Source of the DNA: Zygnema cylindricum
Lineage: Eukaryota > Streptophyta > Zygnematophyceae > Zygnematales > Zygnemataceae
Length of the DNA stretch: 64,000 bases
Assembly: GCA_037447655.1 (NCBI GenBank)
Contig: JBBHKE010001671.1
Coordinates: forward strand, 62,001 to 126,000
Direction: 5' to 3'
Shown here one piece after another: positions 22,579 to 34,407 of the stretch. The notes under the pieces were generated by a model. It searched no databases, was not told the origin of the DNA, and saw only the letters and a program-made list of their open reading frames with translations. Position 1 is the first letter of the stretch, and each line of letters opens with the position of its first letter. Both the position numbers and the translations under genes were made by a program.

Positions 22579-23224
22579 TGATAGGAATAAGAGTCAAATC
22601 GGAATGCACTCACAATCACTCAAATATCTCAATGCGGAAGCGAAATTAAAATCAAAACAAACATTATAACACATTGAAAGCTCATAATCCAAGATAGAGG
22701 AAAATATAATACTCAATAAAATAAACTCATACTAACTCAATCCATAAACATTACACTTTACTTAATTTTCTTTCTAAATTAAATTCTACCACACGCACAC
22801 GATGGCTTTTTAACTTAGCCACGGAAATAATCTAAAGCACTATACTCTAGAAGTGTCTAAATGTACTTAGACGCAAATATGGTACAACGCAAAGCGAAAC
22901 TACTAGAAACGAAACTGACAAAGTCTTGTGCGACAAACTTAGCTAACGCGAAACGAAACAACTAGACGTACGTCGCGCGAAACGAAACTTCCCGAAATGC
23001 TAATTTATAACTCAAACGAAACAAAATAAATCAAATCAAATCGTGTACACGTGAAACGTACACGCACGAAATACAAATCAAACAAAGCAAAAAATCTGCG
23101 AAGTGACGTACGGAGTACTAAATCAAGCTAAGTGAAACATAACCGACGTGCGACCAAATCTGATCCACACTAACAACGAACCAACATCTCGTAAACGTAG
23201 ATTCAAACATTGTAAATCCTAACA
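22579..23224 (-). repeat. Copia A 5-prime LTR
   Basis: It has canonical TG and CA ends on the minus strand, TGTTAGGATTTAC to TTCCTATCA, with the GTAAC duplication immediately outside at 23225-23229. Confidence 0.95.
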
Positions 23225-24072
23225 GTAACATCAATAGTAGGACCTTGTATTCCTCCACCGAATAATATTGCGTAGTCGACACCGGAGTTCCTAAACACTC
23301 TAGAATCATGAACACTTCCGGTCCACCCAACGCACGTGTCTAATATACGCGTGTTTGGTGCTACTACTGCCTGTAAAATAGAAATGTAATTATGTTCTCT
23401 ATCATACCAATCAGCTGACCTCATTCCATCCCCTAACTTGATGGGGATATGGGTAGCATCTATAGCGCTACAACAATATGGAAATTCAAATTTGTAATCT
23501 CTAAATTCATCTACAAGTTCATCAAACTTCGAACCGGTAGGCCATTAAATCAAACGCGGAGTAAGAATCTCCCACACCGCCTTACAAAATATTGCTTGTT
23601 TCTTTAAAACCAGGACTCTACTTACTCCAAACAGCTCCCCTACAGAGGAAGGTGTGTTCCCAGTGGCAAGACGGTAGAGCACCATCTCTATTTGATGTTT
23701 CACTTGTAGTTTTCGGTTTGGTATATTTGCAAAAGTCGTTGGTGGGTAGGTTTCCATTCGACAGCCAATTTTATCTACTAAATAATCAACAAGATGACGG
23801 GGGAGATGGAACAACATTCTGTACCTGTCGTCACTGTAAGTACTTAGAAGGTTCATCGACAAATGAAGACTTCGAGGTTGGATATAGAAACCCCCACGTG
23901 CCCCTCTTCGTCTGATCATCGTCCTCCTGAAAACATCTGCTAATCTTGTAAAATTCTGCAAAGTAGACATCATATTTTTCTGTGCAAAATACATGATGAA
24001 TGTCAGTATAATCAACTCTTCATCATTATAGGCACTATCACTTAACTGTAACAAGATTAGAATCAATTCCAT
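23225..24072 (-). pseudogene. Harbinger DDE transposase, N-terminal part
   Basis: The frame from ATG 24072 is continuous to the copia A insertion except for one TAA at about 23545. It has an N-terminal helical region (DNA binding in the family, including RKLQVKHQIEMVLYRLATG). The catalytic region follows: CCSAIDATHIPIKLG with the first Asp and GWTGSVHDSRVFRNSG with the second. The continuation with the third acidic residue lies at 8633-9213. The protein acts in the nucleus with the Myb-like ORF2 product, excising and inserting at TTA targets. A related N-terminal fragment at 32616-32792 supports the start region. Confidence 0.9.
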
Positions 24073-24602
24073 GTTCGTCTCGTTTTCAAAACCTTCCTCG
24101 AGTTACAATATGTCAAACCCTAGAAACTTGAGAAAATATTTTTTTATGTCAATTTCTTCTACACGTTGGAAGGAGATTAAACACTTTCCAAAGAGAAAAG
24201 GTCGAGCAGAGTGATTAGCATAAGAAGTATTAATGTTATTCTAGGGAAAAAGTACTCCTAAAATAGTAGTTGGAAATACAATGCTGGTGAAACCCTAATT
24301 TTCGTTTAAAAATACCAAACCCTAAAAACAGATCTGGTGTAGAAGAGAAGCCTTTGGTATCAAGTGAACAAGTATGTGGTACACTCATTGGTTTCGACAA
24401 ACAGCTTACGCGAAGATTTGAAGTTAATAATGGTCGGTGTGAATATTTTTTAAAGATTTTGAGTATCCTGTCAAAACCCACGTGGTACCACTCAATGTAT
24501 AACACGTGGATTACACGCTCTTCCTGATGGAACATCGACTTAATTAAACCGGTCTGTAGAATTAGCCGTACGATTACAGAAACGTCAGATGGAACTTGGC
24601 CT
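24073..24602. other. Harbinger transposase upstream region and right terminus
   Basis: Non-coding. It includes the segment TGGTCGGTGTGA to CACGTGGTACCACTCAATG (about 24431-24500), which also occurs at 62555-62820 and, inverted, near 32180-32222. The terminus follows (CTGTAATCGTACGGCTAA in reverse complement), shared with the right ends at 32100 and 62919. The transposase promoter should lie here. Confidence 0.7.
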
Positions 24603-24775
24603 TTAGTAAAGTCTTCCTCGAGTATACTCTGTTTTGTAAATTCACGCCAAAGGGTCAAGGGTGTTGGACTTCAGCGTCCTTTTGACCTTCAACAGTGTAG
24701 CTTGTACGAGAATATGGTTGCCGTACACTCCAGTCGGTGCTCGACCGTGTTCTTACCGTATGCACCATGAGGGTA

Positions 24776-25314
24776 CACCGCGAATCGTTATTAGTGTCAA
24801 TAACTCTAATTTGGGTTCTTAAAATTTTGATTTTTTTTTTCAAATAGGATACATGATTTTAATTTTTCCTTGACGTTAATTAAGGTACTGTACAAAATAG
24901 CGTAAAGCCCGAAAGTACAATAAAATATAAATAGTGTGGTGTACGGTCGATGTCAGACCGTACATAAATGTACCTTTTCAAGTGAAAATTTACAAAAAAT
25001 GAATTAAATCAGACTCGCGCGCATAGGAACGTGCGCTAAAGAAAATGGGATTAGTATGACACGTAAATTAGTATTGCATGTACGGATATTTTAAATTCGC
25101 GACAGCGTACATTTTCTAATATTTTGTACGAATACATATACTAATGTATATAATCGTACGGCGAATACTCCATTTTTGCTGTTCCCAAATTAGCGTTACG
25201 CCGAAATTAGAATACACCTTTTTTTTGAAATTTTTTAAATTCTTTATTAGCATCAATTACGGTAAATTTTCTTCAACACTATTTAAACTTTGACACTAAT
25301 AACGATTCGCGGTG
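24776..25314. mobile_element. TA/CACCG MITE, 539 bp copy
   Basis: Ends CACCGCGAATCGTTATTAGT and its exact inverted partner are each flanked by TA. It has no coding capacity. The whole element matches the copy at 55827-56377 in the opposite orientation. TA duplication suggests Tc1/mariner-type (Stowaway-like) mobilisation, although the terminal sequence is not the usual CTCCCTCC. Confidence 0.88.
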
Positions 25315-25316
25315 TA

Positions 25317-26989
25317 TTTCATGATTTTTAGGACCAAAAACCCTAATCCTAGATCTAATAATAAATAGCGATGAAAGGCGTAGCAAGTAGGACAAACTTT
25401 GCAAGACCAGCCACTGTTGTACGGCTGTATCCAATTGTAGTGGTCAATTTTTTGTCTTTATTTAATTTTTGGAGTTCGCTTTAAACAAGCACCGCCTACG
25501 CCGACGATCTCCGCCGGTGAAAAAGTAACGGCGAACGACCGCACCCGCATTTCGCGCCGTTAAATCTTTACGATCCGATATGTCCAGGTGCTAGGACATT
25601 GTCCGTACAAATATATTACCGATACCAGCCGTAAAAATAAAATAGCATTAACGGCGATCCCGATATTTGTTTCTTACATACAACGTGTACCTATTCTTAA
25701 CGTATTTTCATACGTTCAATGAAATCTGACATCCTGTCTTTTTAACCAGTTAATGTTTGTCACATGTGCGACAACGTTCCTTCAACATTTTGTCGTTTTA
25801 TGCCCGAAAAACAGGGAGATCTGGTGTAAATTTTCATTGTTTTTATTTGAAAATCCTCCGGGGTGCACGGGTGGTTCCCAACTAAATATTATATTTCTGT
25901 TTGGTAGACCGCGGTCACATTTTCAAAGCTCCATCGAAATACTTGACAGAATCTTGACTGTACGAATATTGTCTCGTGTCAGCTCGAAGAGGCAAGCTAA
26001 TTATTTTATCGGAAAATCTGAACCGTCCATTTTCAGCGGTCCAATGTGGCAAGGATTATTCCCAAGCATATTTTGGCACGTGTGAACTAAGTGACGCTAT
26101 CCGCAAGATTATCGGATTAAAGTTGAAGAAAAGACAAAACGGACTGGAAAGTGACATGCAAAAAGTACATGCCGTACGTAGTTTTCCGTCAATTCTAGCC
26201 ACCATCCTTCGGCCACTGGTTCAAACCGCCAGCCAATGGATAAAAATATAAAAAGTACTCATTTGTATGTCTGTACTTTTACGTCATGCCTATTTGATGG
26301 AGTCGACGTTTTATATGTTAAATAAATCGTACGAACAGCAAGTGGTACGAAAAGAATCACCACATTGTAACCATGTACGAATTGTACAACAACATTGGTT
26401 CAACGAATCTACCATGAGTACTGTGTATTGGGTTCAAGTTCAATGCACGCAAAATCTAAAGGTTGTCGTTTTTCCTAAGAAAACAAAGATTGTGGTTTAA
26501 CGTTTTTTAAGGATCATACTAGATTAACTAATGGTACGATTGTGTGGTAACGTGTATTTGACCTTATTGCCAATTTCAAAACAAAAGGCAACCGGGGCCA
26601 CATATTACGATATTAATCTTATTGAAATATCATTGTGTTGAAAAATATCACGAAATCACTGACTCAGCAGAAGAAAATATATCTTTGCGACTTGTTGCCG
26701 GAAAACAGTTGGATTTTTTTCGGATTTGTCTCAGCAGTACGGATCATATAAAACAAAGTCCTAGATTCCAGGACCAATAGACACCAATAATGTAATCAAA
26801 TTCATGATTTGAGTGGTCATCATCTGGTCCTGCTCGGAAGCGGTTACAAAATTATGAATTTTATATTCTGCCCGTAAATTATATATTTTAAGCGGTGGTC
26901 AAGGGTCCAGTAAAAGACGTCTACATGACGTATATGCTTTGCCCGATGTTTAATTATTTTTTGGCTCAATCGACAGTTTCCTTTCATTA
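25317..26989. other. Unassigned intergenic DNA
   Basis: I see no gene, RNA or element boundary. Open frames of 77-110 codons overlap each other on the + strand without a recognisable domain. Confidence 0.5.
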
Positions 26990-27486
26990 AGGGTGAAGTT
27001 CCATTAGACGAAGAATGAGTTTACAGCATAGATCAAAAGTAGGTGAAAGTAGGCCCATACAATATGCCTATTGTATACAAAACATACAATATGACCTTAA
27101 AACCCATATTGTATTCGGACCTATTCGGACCAATTAAAATATTCGGATCAAAAATTGAACCAATTAAAACAGTCGGACCAAAATAAAATATTTACACCGT
27201 CAGATTCGGACAATCGGACGGTCGCCGATCAAAGTAGCGATCTAAGAAGATCACATGAAAAGCCCATAACACAACTTACGATAAAGGCGCCGACCAAAAG
27301 GCCTACCATAAAAACGCCTACTTTTGAACTATGGTTTACATAAATTCGGACTTTTCCGTACTATGCCGTACGTCTTATTATGTTCGCTATTAGAGTAGAG
27401 ATATTACTAAAGTAAAAGAATAGATCATGTTATCAACTATATTTTGGGTTTTAGGGCTTCACTGCAACAAAAGTATTTACGCTAAC
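26990..27486 (+). mobile_element. Harbinger left-terminus fragment and flanking DNA
   Basis: TTA then GGGTGAAGTTCCATTAGACG and GAGTTTACAG match the left end of the Harbinger family (3166, 61086, 33691). Only about 40 bp can be aligned and no partner end is seen. The rest of the interval has short TTCGGACCAATTAAAA-type repeats around 27110-27190 and no gene. Confidence 0.55.
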
Positions 27487-27489
27487 TTA

Positions 27490-28773
27490 GGGTGCTTCTC
27501 CATGTGCCAAAGTAAGGATTTTTTTATGTCGTTTTCCTGTAAAACCTACAGCCTTACCGCGTAAGTTTCACCCGTACAAAAAAAATAGAAAAAGGAGAAG
27601 TACATTTTGCGTCATCGCCAAATTTAAGATGTACTACATGTTGTCGTCTTATGTTCTTCGACCCACGGCCACGCCAAAAAACGTCATCTTCAAACTTTTC
27701 TTTAAAACATATGGACGATGTGTTTTAAAACAAAGTATTTTCGAAAAAAAATAGTAACACGTATTCGCACGTGTAAAAAAAAATCAAAAAATTTCAAACG
27801 AATTCAAGCGACGACGAAAGGTACAATATACGTTATGTTTTTTTCGATTGCGTCCATCAAAGTACACAATTTGTTTTGTTTTATCACGTTACGTTCATTA
27901 CATTTTTTCCATTCCATGGGTCTGAAAATTACGATACCATTTCACGAAATCGTGATAAATCTATGAGGGCGCCCCAGCAACTCGCACACGCTGCCTCACA
28001 TTCACGCCTTTGCAAACTTCATTATTCATCATCTTGTCACAAGGCGGCTCTACGCTACTTGGTGGGAAGCTGGAGAGAACAGTTAGAGTGACGTTTTTTT
28101 ACCACTGCCAAAAAAAATCAAAATATTTTTTTTTTCTTAAAAAAATGAAAACTCACCATTATTATTGTTATGCTTTTTTAACCCGGACAAAGGCGAGTAA
28201 TAAGTATATATTTATTATGGTGTTTATTCTGAAAATGTTACCACGTTTTACAAGTTCAAAATTACCAAAAATAATTTATAATTATTAAGTTTTATATTTG
28301 TTTTCTTACGTCATACTTAACCTACTATGCAAATCGGTTATTCTAAAACCAAATTATTATTATTATGATTACTGTTATTATTTTTGTTTGTTTTAATTTA
28401 TTATCTTTATTTGTTTACACAATAATGAAAAACACGTGGAAATTGCCAAAAAGGTACCCTTACTGCGAAGGCAGCGGAAGCGACAATTTTTCAGCCATGG
28501 GCAACATCCATGGACAAAGCGTTGAAAAGGAAAACGTCTGCAAATGTCACACCAAATTATGAAGCGTCACAAACAAATTTGAACAGTCTAATGTGGCATC
28601 ACGGATTGTAGACGTGGACAACTGTCACTGGCATTGTCAGCGTATACAATCGTCACACCTTTAAGTAACAACTATTTTGTTACACATAGGGACACTCGAA
28701 ATTCGGGTCCGTCGGATTTACGCTAAAAAACAAATTAAGTTCGTTAAGTTTTCGAGTACATAGAGACGCGCGC
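27490..28773. mobile_element. Harbinger-type MITE, 1.28 kb
   Basis: TTA flanks both sides (27487-27489, 28774-28776). The left end GGGTGCTTCTCCATGT pairs with the right end in about 12 of 16 positions. The right subterminal region (CTAAAAAACAAATTAAGTTC) and the GTAGACGTGGACAACTGTCAC words near 28600 are shared with the copies at 53233 and 57613. No transposase is present. Confidence 0.7.
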
Positions 28774-28929
28774 TTACACACCTAACTAGTTTGTGTATCG
28801 GTGGACATTTGCTTATAACCGATATGTACATTTTTTTGACCTACGGATAATCGATATATTGTTCCGTTAACTCGGTAACGGAATTATCGCGATATAAAAT
28901 AGATACATCACAATGAATTACCGAAACAT

Positions 28930-31900
28930 AACGGGCGCGATAATTATCAACGATAATTGCGCGGTTCCTTTCGAACATGTGAAAACGGGTTCGCGCAGTT
29001 TTTCAATGACTTTATTGTTATAAATAAAATCAGAGTGCACTTTCATATGTCGACAACTCAATTTCTCACGTCAAAGTCGTAATATGACATCATTTTTTAC
29101 GTTTGTACAAAATAGCGAGCAATTTTAGTATAGGCTAACACAATTCGTCAAAGACACTAATTGTGTATAGTGTTTGAAATTACTCGTGCCAATGAAACCA
29201 GTATTAGGTTTTATGACCTCAAGCCAATAAAACATTAACTCTAATTGCCACACATAACACTAGTGTGGATACACATTCCCATATTATAACGCTTATAGCC
29301 CGTGTTCACGGAGTCAGCGTTCAAACATGTGAAAACAGGTTCGCACGATTTTCCTTGTCTTTAAGACTAGGAATTAAAAATGATTGCCCTTTCCTATATC
29401 AGGTCACTCACTTTCTCATGTCAACAAAGTTTTATAACACACTTATGTGCTTTAGTACGAACCTACAAACACGTCATTTACGAACTAACGCATTTCGCAC
29501 ACTACAGTATTTAAAATTTGCTCCAACTAGCACGATGGACTTTAATTAAACCATACTTATTACCGAAAAGGATAAATTAGTATTATATATTATATTTTAG
29601 GTCAGAGGGTCAAAATAAAAGGGGGGAGATATAGTTTGATTAACAAAAAAACGAAACGTAGAGAAAATAATAGAATTAATAATTATATTATAGGTTCGAT
29701 GGTCAAGATTTGGGGGCGTTAATTCTTTGTTATAAACACTAATATTGACTCACGTTCGTAGTGTTACCAACGCCATTAGTTTTCAAATACTAATAGTCAA
29801 CGAATCATTATTAATACACGGTGAATTCTTCATGGCGTAAACAAAATGAATGTTGTTTAATCAAAATTGGGTTTTGTGATTTCGAGCCAACAAAACATTA
29901 ACTCTAATAAACACATATAACACTAATTGGAACAGATATTGATATAGTGTAGCCGTTATAACTGGTGTTCACATAACCTACATTGGAACATGTGAGAACG
30001 ATTTTTCGCGATTTTTTCGCGTTTTTATTTAAAGAATTAAATGTGGGTACGCTTTTCTCGTGTCGAGGCCACGCTCCTCTTGCGTCGACACCAATTTCTA
30101 ACATTTTATTTTAATTAAGGGCAAAGTGAAAAACACTTATAGTACGGACTGATACATTTCGTACAATACAATACTTAGAAATTGACTAATTCATTGACGT
30201 TAGTTAAATCATCACTATGTTTATGTCAAGGAAAAAAACGTATTACCGACTCGATTTTACGTTAAATGGGTTAAATTTTAGGGGCTAATGTATGGTGTTA
30301 TAAAAACTATAAGCAATCCACAATGTAATTAACATACATTTCATTGATTTGGATAAATTGTCCCATATTCTGGAGCACCTATACTATGTGTTCACGTGGT
30401 CGACGTCTAAATATGTGATAAGATGTCCGCACACTTTGTCTCCAAAATTTATCAACATGAATTACATTAAAGTGCACTTTTCCGTGTTAATGTCAATCAT
30501 AATATTGTGTCGGCGGCGTTAACTACCATTTTTTTCGTATTTTCCCACGAAATCAGGAGCAATGGGCACATTTCGTAAAATAAACCATTTACATACCTCT
30601 TCAATTAGCATAAAACACACAAATTAAATCTTACTCATAATCATGTAAAACCAATAAAACATGATGTTGTTAACGCTAATAACAATTCACGATGTACCAG
30701 AATATACTACCTATCGTTATTTGTATCATGCGTATTCGCTAATTTTTATCCCGATAAATTTGATAACCAATTTTATCGTTTATCCAACGGCGAGGGGTTG
30801 TTATATATCAAACCGAGACAAGAAAAAATAACCGCTAATAATTTTAAGTGGGGGAGAGGGTGTTTGTACCTTAGTTAAAAAATGTGGTTCATAATTGAAG
30901 TACAAAATGAGTACTGAGTTCTCGTGATTAGGGGTGGGGGAGAGGGGGGAGCTTATAAGATATTTGTTCACAATCGGATTCGTACTACATTACGCAGTTA
31001 TTTATAAAATCAACTCGATGTTTAAAAAAAATAAAAAAATTATATCGGAAACCTATCGCGATGATCCCTTTACCGATATGTCGAAACTACTGCATAGATT
31101 ACTTGCCGATAAAAATAAGGTACATATTGGTTTTATGCAAAAGGATACCGATACAAAATACTACACCGTAAATCGCTTTCAGTGTTCACAACACTAATTA
31201 GGCGCCCCCAAATTTTGACGTTTAAACTTAAAAAAATAAAAATAAAATATGTTTCGTTTATGCTTATATAGGTCCTATTTAACTAATGTCATTTAGTATG
31301 ATTTTGGATAATTTATAAATAGTGAACACCGTGAATCCTTATTACGTGTTAATAACACTAATTTGCCCCCCCCAAATTTGATCTTCGAACCTAAAATAGA
31401 ATTAATAACTATATTTGTTCCTTTACGCTAATAGAGGTAAGATTTTAATTATCGTCGATAATGTATGCGATCTTTAAATAGCGTAGTGTACGAAATGTGT
31501 TATCTCGTACAAAAACTGCTTGTTTTTCCTGTACAATCTTACAAAAATAGTGTAAGATAACAGCGTCGAGAAGGGAAAGTAAGTGGCGCTACCATGAGAA
31601 AGCGTAGATTTGATTCCTAGTTACAAAGACGGGAGCCGCACATGTTTAAACGTCGACCATGTGAAAGCAACCAATAGCGGCTACACTATGGGAATGTGTA
31701 TCTAAATTAGTGTAAAATGTATAAATTAGCGTTAATATTTTGTTAGCGTTAGGCCCTTGAACCTATAACAAAGTTAATAACACTACTTGTTTCTTTACAC
31801 TAATTATTTGTCAACATTTATAGGAAATCACGTTGTAGTGTACAAAAGGTGTTTTTTTATTTTTTACAACCGTACAAAAAGAACGTCAAACAAAGCCAAC

Positions 31901-32080
31901 GACATGTGAAAGTGAGTGCACCGACAAGAAAAAGCGCACTCAAATTTGATTCCCATTGATAAAAACGGGGCAAAATCGCGCAAACCCATTCTGACATGTT
32001 TAACCGTCGACTATGTGAACATATGCTATTATGGGTACACTATAAGGAAGTGTATCCAAACAGAAATCTCTTTAAACAAA
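28930..32080. repeat. Cluster of six diverged copies of one ~300 bp repeat
   Basis: The core AAACATGTGAAAACNGGTTCG recurs at about 28975, 29323, 29986 and 30410 in direct orientation, and at about 31640 and 32005 inverted. Each core is followed by a similar stretch (GCACTTTCATATGTCGACAAC-like, then a run rich in GTAC). Between copies are AT-rich tracts, some with ends resembling the TA/CACCG family (29808, 30690, 31328). No coding potential. Confidence 0.65.
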
Positions 32081-32615
32081 AATCTAAAATCGGTACCAAG
32101 GGTGAAGTTCTTTGAGGAAATTCTGTAAACGTACGGCCAACATTACAAAATGCTACATTTCGATCAGTGTACTATGGCGCAGAGTGTGTAATCCACGTGT
32201 ACAAAAAAGAGTGGTTCCACGTAACTAAATATATGATACTGAAAATCTACAAAAATATATCGCGCCGACCAGCTTTAACTTGAAACCATTATTTGCGTGC
32301 CATGTACTTGCGTACCGGGTGACCGTACGACATCAGTTCCATACGCCTTGCCTTTGACAGCATCTCATCTTTTAGGGTTTCAGTTTTCGAAACAGAAATT
32401 AGGGTTCCACCAGCACCAACCTCTCTACCGACTATTTCATGAATGTTTTTATTATAAAACGATAACGGAGATTCTTTTGTAACATTATTCCCTGAAACTT
32501 TTTCTCTGCAAGTATCCTTCCACCAGGTAGAAGGATTACTGAAATATAACATTTTCAAAATATTTTAGGGTTTCAAAAATTGTAAGTTGGGGAAGGTTTT
32601 CAAAACTAATCCATC

Positions 32616-32792
32616 ACGGAGCTGAGTTTAATTCTAATTATCCTGTTAGCGTTAGACGGCAGTGCATATAATGACGAAGCATTGATTATTTTAACCTTCA
32701 TTATGTATATCGCACAGAGGAATATCAAGTGTAGTTCGCACACGTTTCTAGAATTTGCAGATGTTTTCGGAAGGACGATGATCCGACGGTGA
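32616..32792 (+). pseudogene. Transposase N-terminal fragment in the deleted Harbinger copy
   Basis: The translation contains GSAYNDEALIILTFIMYIAQ and DVFGRTMIRR, clearly homologous to the start of the frame at 24072. The start codon is changed to ACG, and the frame ends at TGA where the internal deletion begins. Confidence 0.85.
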
Positions 32793-33445
32793 TTGATATT
32801 TTCTTGGTTGCTTTTCGAGCCATTGCACTGCTGATTAGGATGCGGTATTAGTTATGGGCGAAAAGCAAAAGGGTTAAAATTGCCCCCTACAGAAGACATG
32901 GTAAGGCCTAAAATATGGATAACATTAACCTACTTCTGCAATCTGGCAATCCACGAATTAATAAACATGTGAAGCTTACTATCATATGTTCCCTATTTAT
33001 AGATAAGTTACTTCTGTACATGTTAATTTTTGAAAATGCTAATGGCAGCATAATTCGTTGGAATTTGAAAAACTCAATTCGGTTGTCAGTTTCCAATTGT
33101 AATCCAAAAATCCGAAAACAAAAATTTAAAGACGGATATATGCGCGGGAAACCATGAAGTTGTAAAGACGTGCGAAAGGGCGGGAAGCAATGAAGCTAAA
33201 AGGTTGGAAGGGAACCTGTAACGGAAATGCGTTGCTAGAAATGGTGTGACGGATGAGCGTGGGCACAAATAGTGTGACGCATGGGTGGTATCAAAAATAG
33301 CGTGACAAAAGTTTGTTACGAGATAACTTTTGCGATTTCGTTGGATTTTGTAACGCATATACAATTTCCGAAATTTTTTGATTTCCGTTGGCTCACATAG
33401 TGACATGCTCATTATCCAACGTGTCGCGGCCCAATGTTTTTGTAA

Positions 33446-33503
33446 ATGGTGATGTACCTCGTCGAGGTACATCACCACGAGGTACATCACCATTTACACA
33501 AAA
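33446..33503. repeat. Perfect palindrome in the deleted Harbinger copy
   Basis: Two 22-base arms (TGTAAATGGTGATGTACCTCGT and its complement) flank a 14-base centre, which itself repeats CGAGGTACATCACC. It occupies the same subterminal position as the hairpin at 3356-3402, but with different arm sequence. Confidence 0.85.
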
Positions 33504-33759
33504 CTTTGGAAGCGAGTGCTTCGCGAAAAAATATCCAACGGTCATTCTTTCCTCCCAAACCTTTAGAGAATATTGACAAAATTCTTTGTAATGTTGTTCG
33601 CGTATAAAAACAAAATAAGAGGTACGGCGTGGTACGGAGAGGCCGTGATTTCTATAAAGGACCTCACTTTTTGTTTGATGGAACACCACCCTTAGAGTAA
33701 AGAAAAAATAAGAGTAGAAAAAAAAAAGTTATGAACTCTAATTTGTGTGATACAACTTT

Positions 33760-34124
33760 TTCAAAAAGGAATTTTACTCTAATTTATTAATAACTCTAAT
33801 TCGGGGCGCACTATAAATTAAATACAAGTACAGAATATGATAAAGCGTACAATTTCACGTCATTACATAAAATGACCTGTAAACAGCCTGTACTAAATCA
33901 TTATTTGTACTTTTTTACTTAATAAAGTACAATTTTGCACGGTCAGACACGGACCGTACGCCACACTATTTAAAACGGCACTGCATTAGAGTTATTAACG
34001 CTCATTCAAAAAATACCTTTAATAACGTAAAGAATAATATAAAATCATGTACTCTATTTGACGTGATAGAGTCAAATTTTAGGACGACCGAATTAGCGTT
34101 CATAACTCTAATTACAAATTGAGG
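33760..34124. mobile_element. Diverged TA/CACCG family remnant
   Basis: The interior around 33930-34060 (CACGGTCAGACACGGACCGTACGCCACACTATTT) aligns with copies at 24776, 55827 and 1406. Terminal repeats are degraded, so the limits are approximate. Confidence 0.55.
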
Positions 34125-34407
34125 TGTACTGTAGCTCATTTGGTACAAATGAGTCAATACTGAGATTTTCGCGTCAACGATCTTCCTTTGTGCTCCAGCT
34201 CACGCTGTAGATGTCATTCATACGACAAATTGCGACATGTGACGACTACATGCGACGTATTACGACGCAATACACCACTGTGAGACGATGGTGACAACAT
34301 ACGGCCTATTGTGATGCAATGATTGCAAGCCATGGAATATATGGTAACAAAGTGACGTCTCGTAAAAACCTTCGTATTTTACGATACGGTGGGAAGTCAA
34401 TAAAGTA

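Larger units (their letters stand above)
9219..23224 (-). mobile_element. Copia element A, with internal nested copia pieces
   Basis: LTRs at 9219-9863 and 22579-23224 (about 645 bp, roughly 95 percent alike by eye) are flanked by GTAAC at 9214-9218 and 23225-23229. The element reads on the minus strand: 5-prime LTR on the right, primer site TGGTATCAGAGC, gag, then later RT-RNase H, a polypurine tract and the 3-prime LTR on the left. The region that should hold protease and integrase is missing and is occupied by copia B, about 1.2 kb of unassigned DNA and part of copia C. The target was the Harbinger transposase. Confidence 0.95.
3166..24602. mobile_element. PIF/Harbinger transposon with nested insertions
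   Basis: The left end is TTA then GGGCCAAGTTCCATTAGACG. The right end, read in reverse complement, is AGGCCAAGTTCCATCTGACG, followed by TTA. A 3-bp TTA duplication with G-rich ends is typical of PIF/Harbinger. Both ends recur at the boundaries of an internally deleted copy (32100-33691), which supports the limits independently. Inside are the two genes expected of the superfamily: a Myb/SANT-like gene on + and a DDE transposase on -, convergently arranged. Removing the solo LTR and copia A with their duplications leaves about 6.6 kb. Both genes carry inactivating lesions. Confidence 0.9.
32100..33691 (-). mobile_element. Internally deleted Harbinger copy (1.6 kb)
   Basis: It lies in inverse orientation to the large element. 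The right-type end GGGTGAAGTTC is at 32100 and the left-type end at 33691, followed by TTA. It keeps the transposase upstream region and about 58 codons, then joins directly to the first exon of ORF2 and the left 800 bp. This is how Harbinger MITEs are thought to arise. It also supplies the comparison that reveals the ORF2 start and a 1-base loss in the large element. Confidence 0.85.

Noticed and set aside
3166-24602. An intact, currently active Harbinger
   Set aside because: Both genes carry stops or frameshifts, and the transposase is split by 14 kb of retrotransposon.
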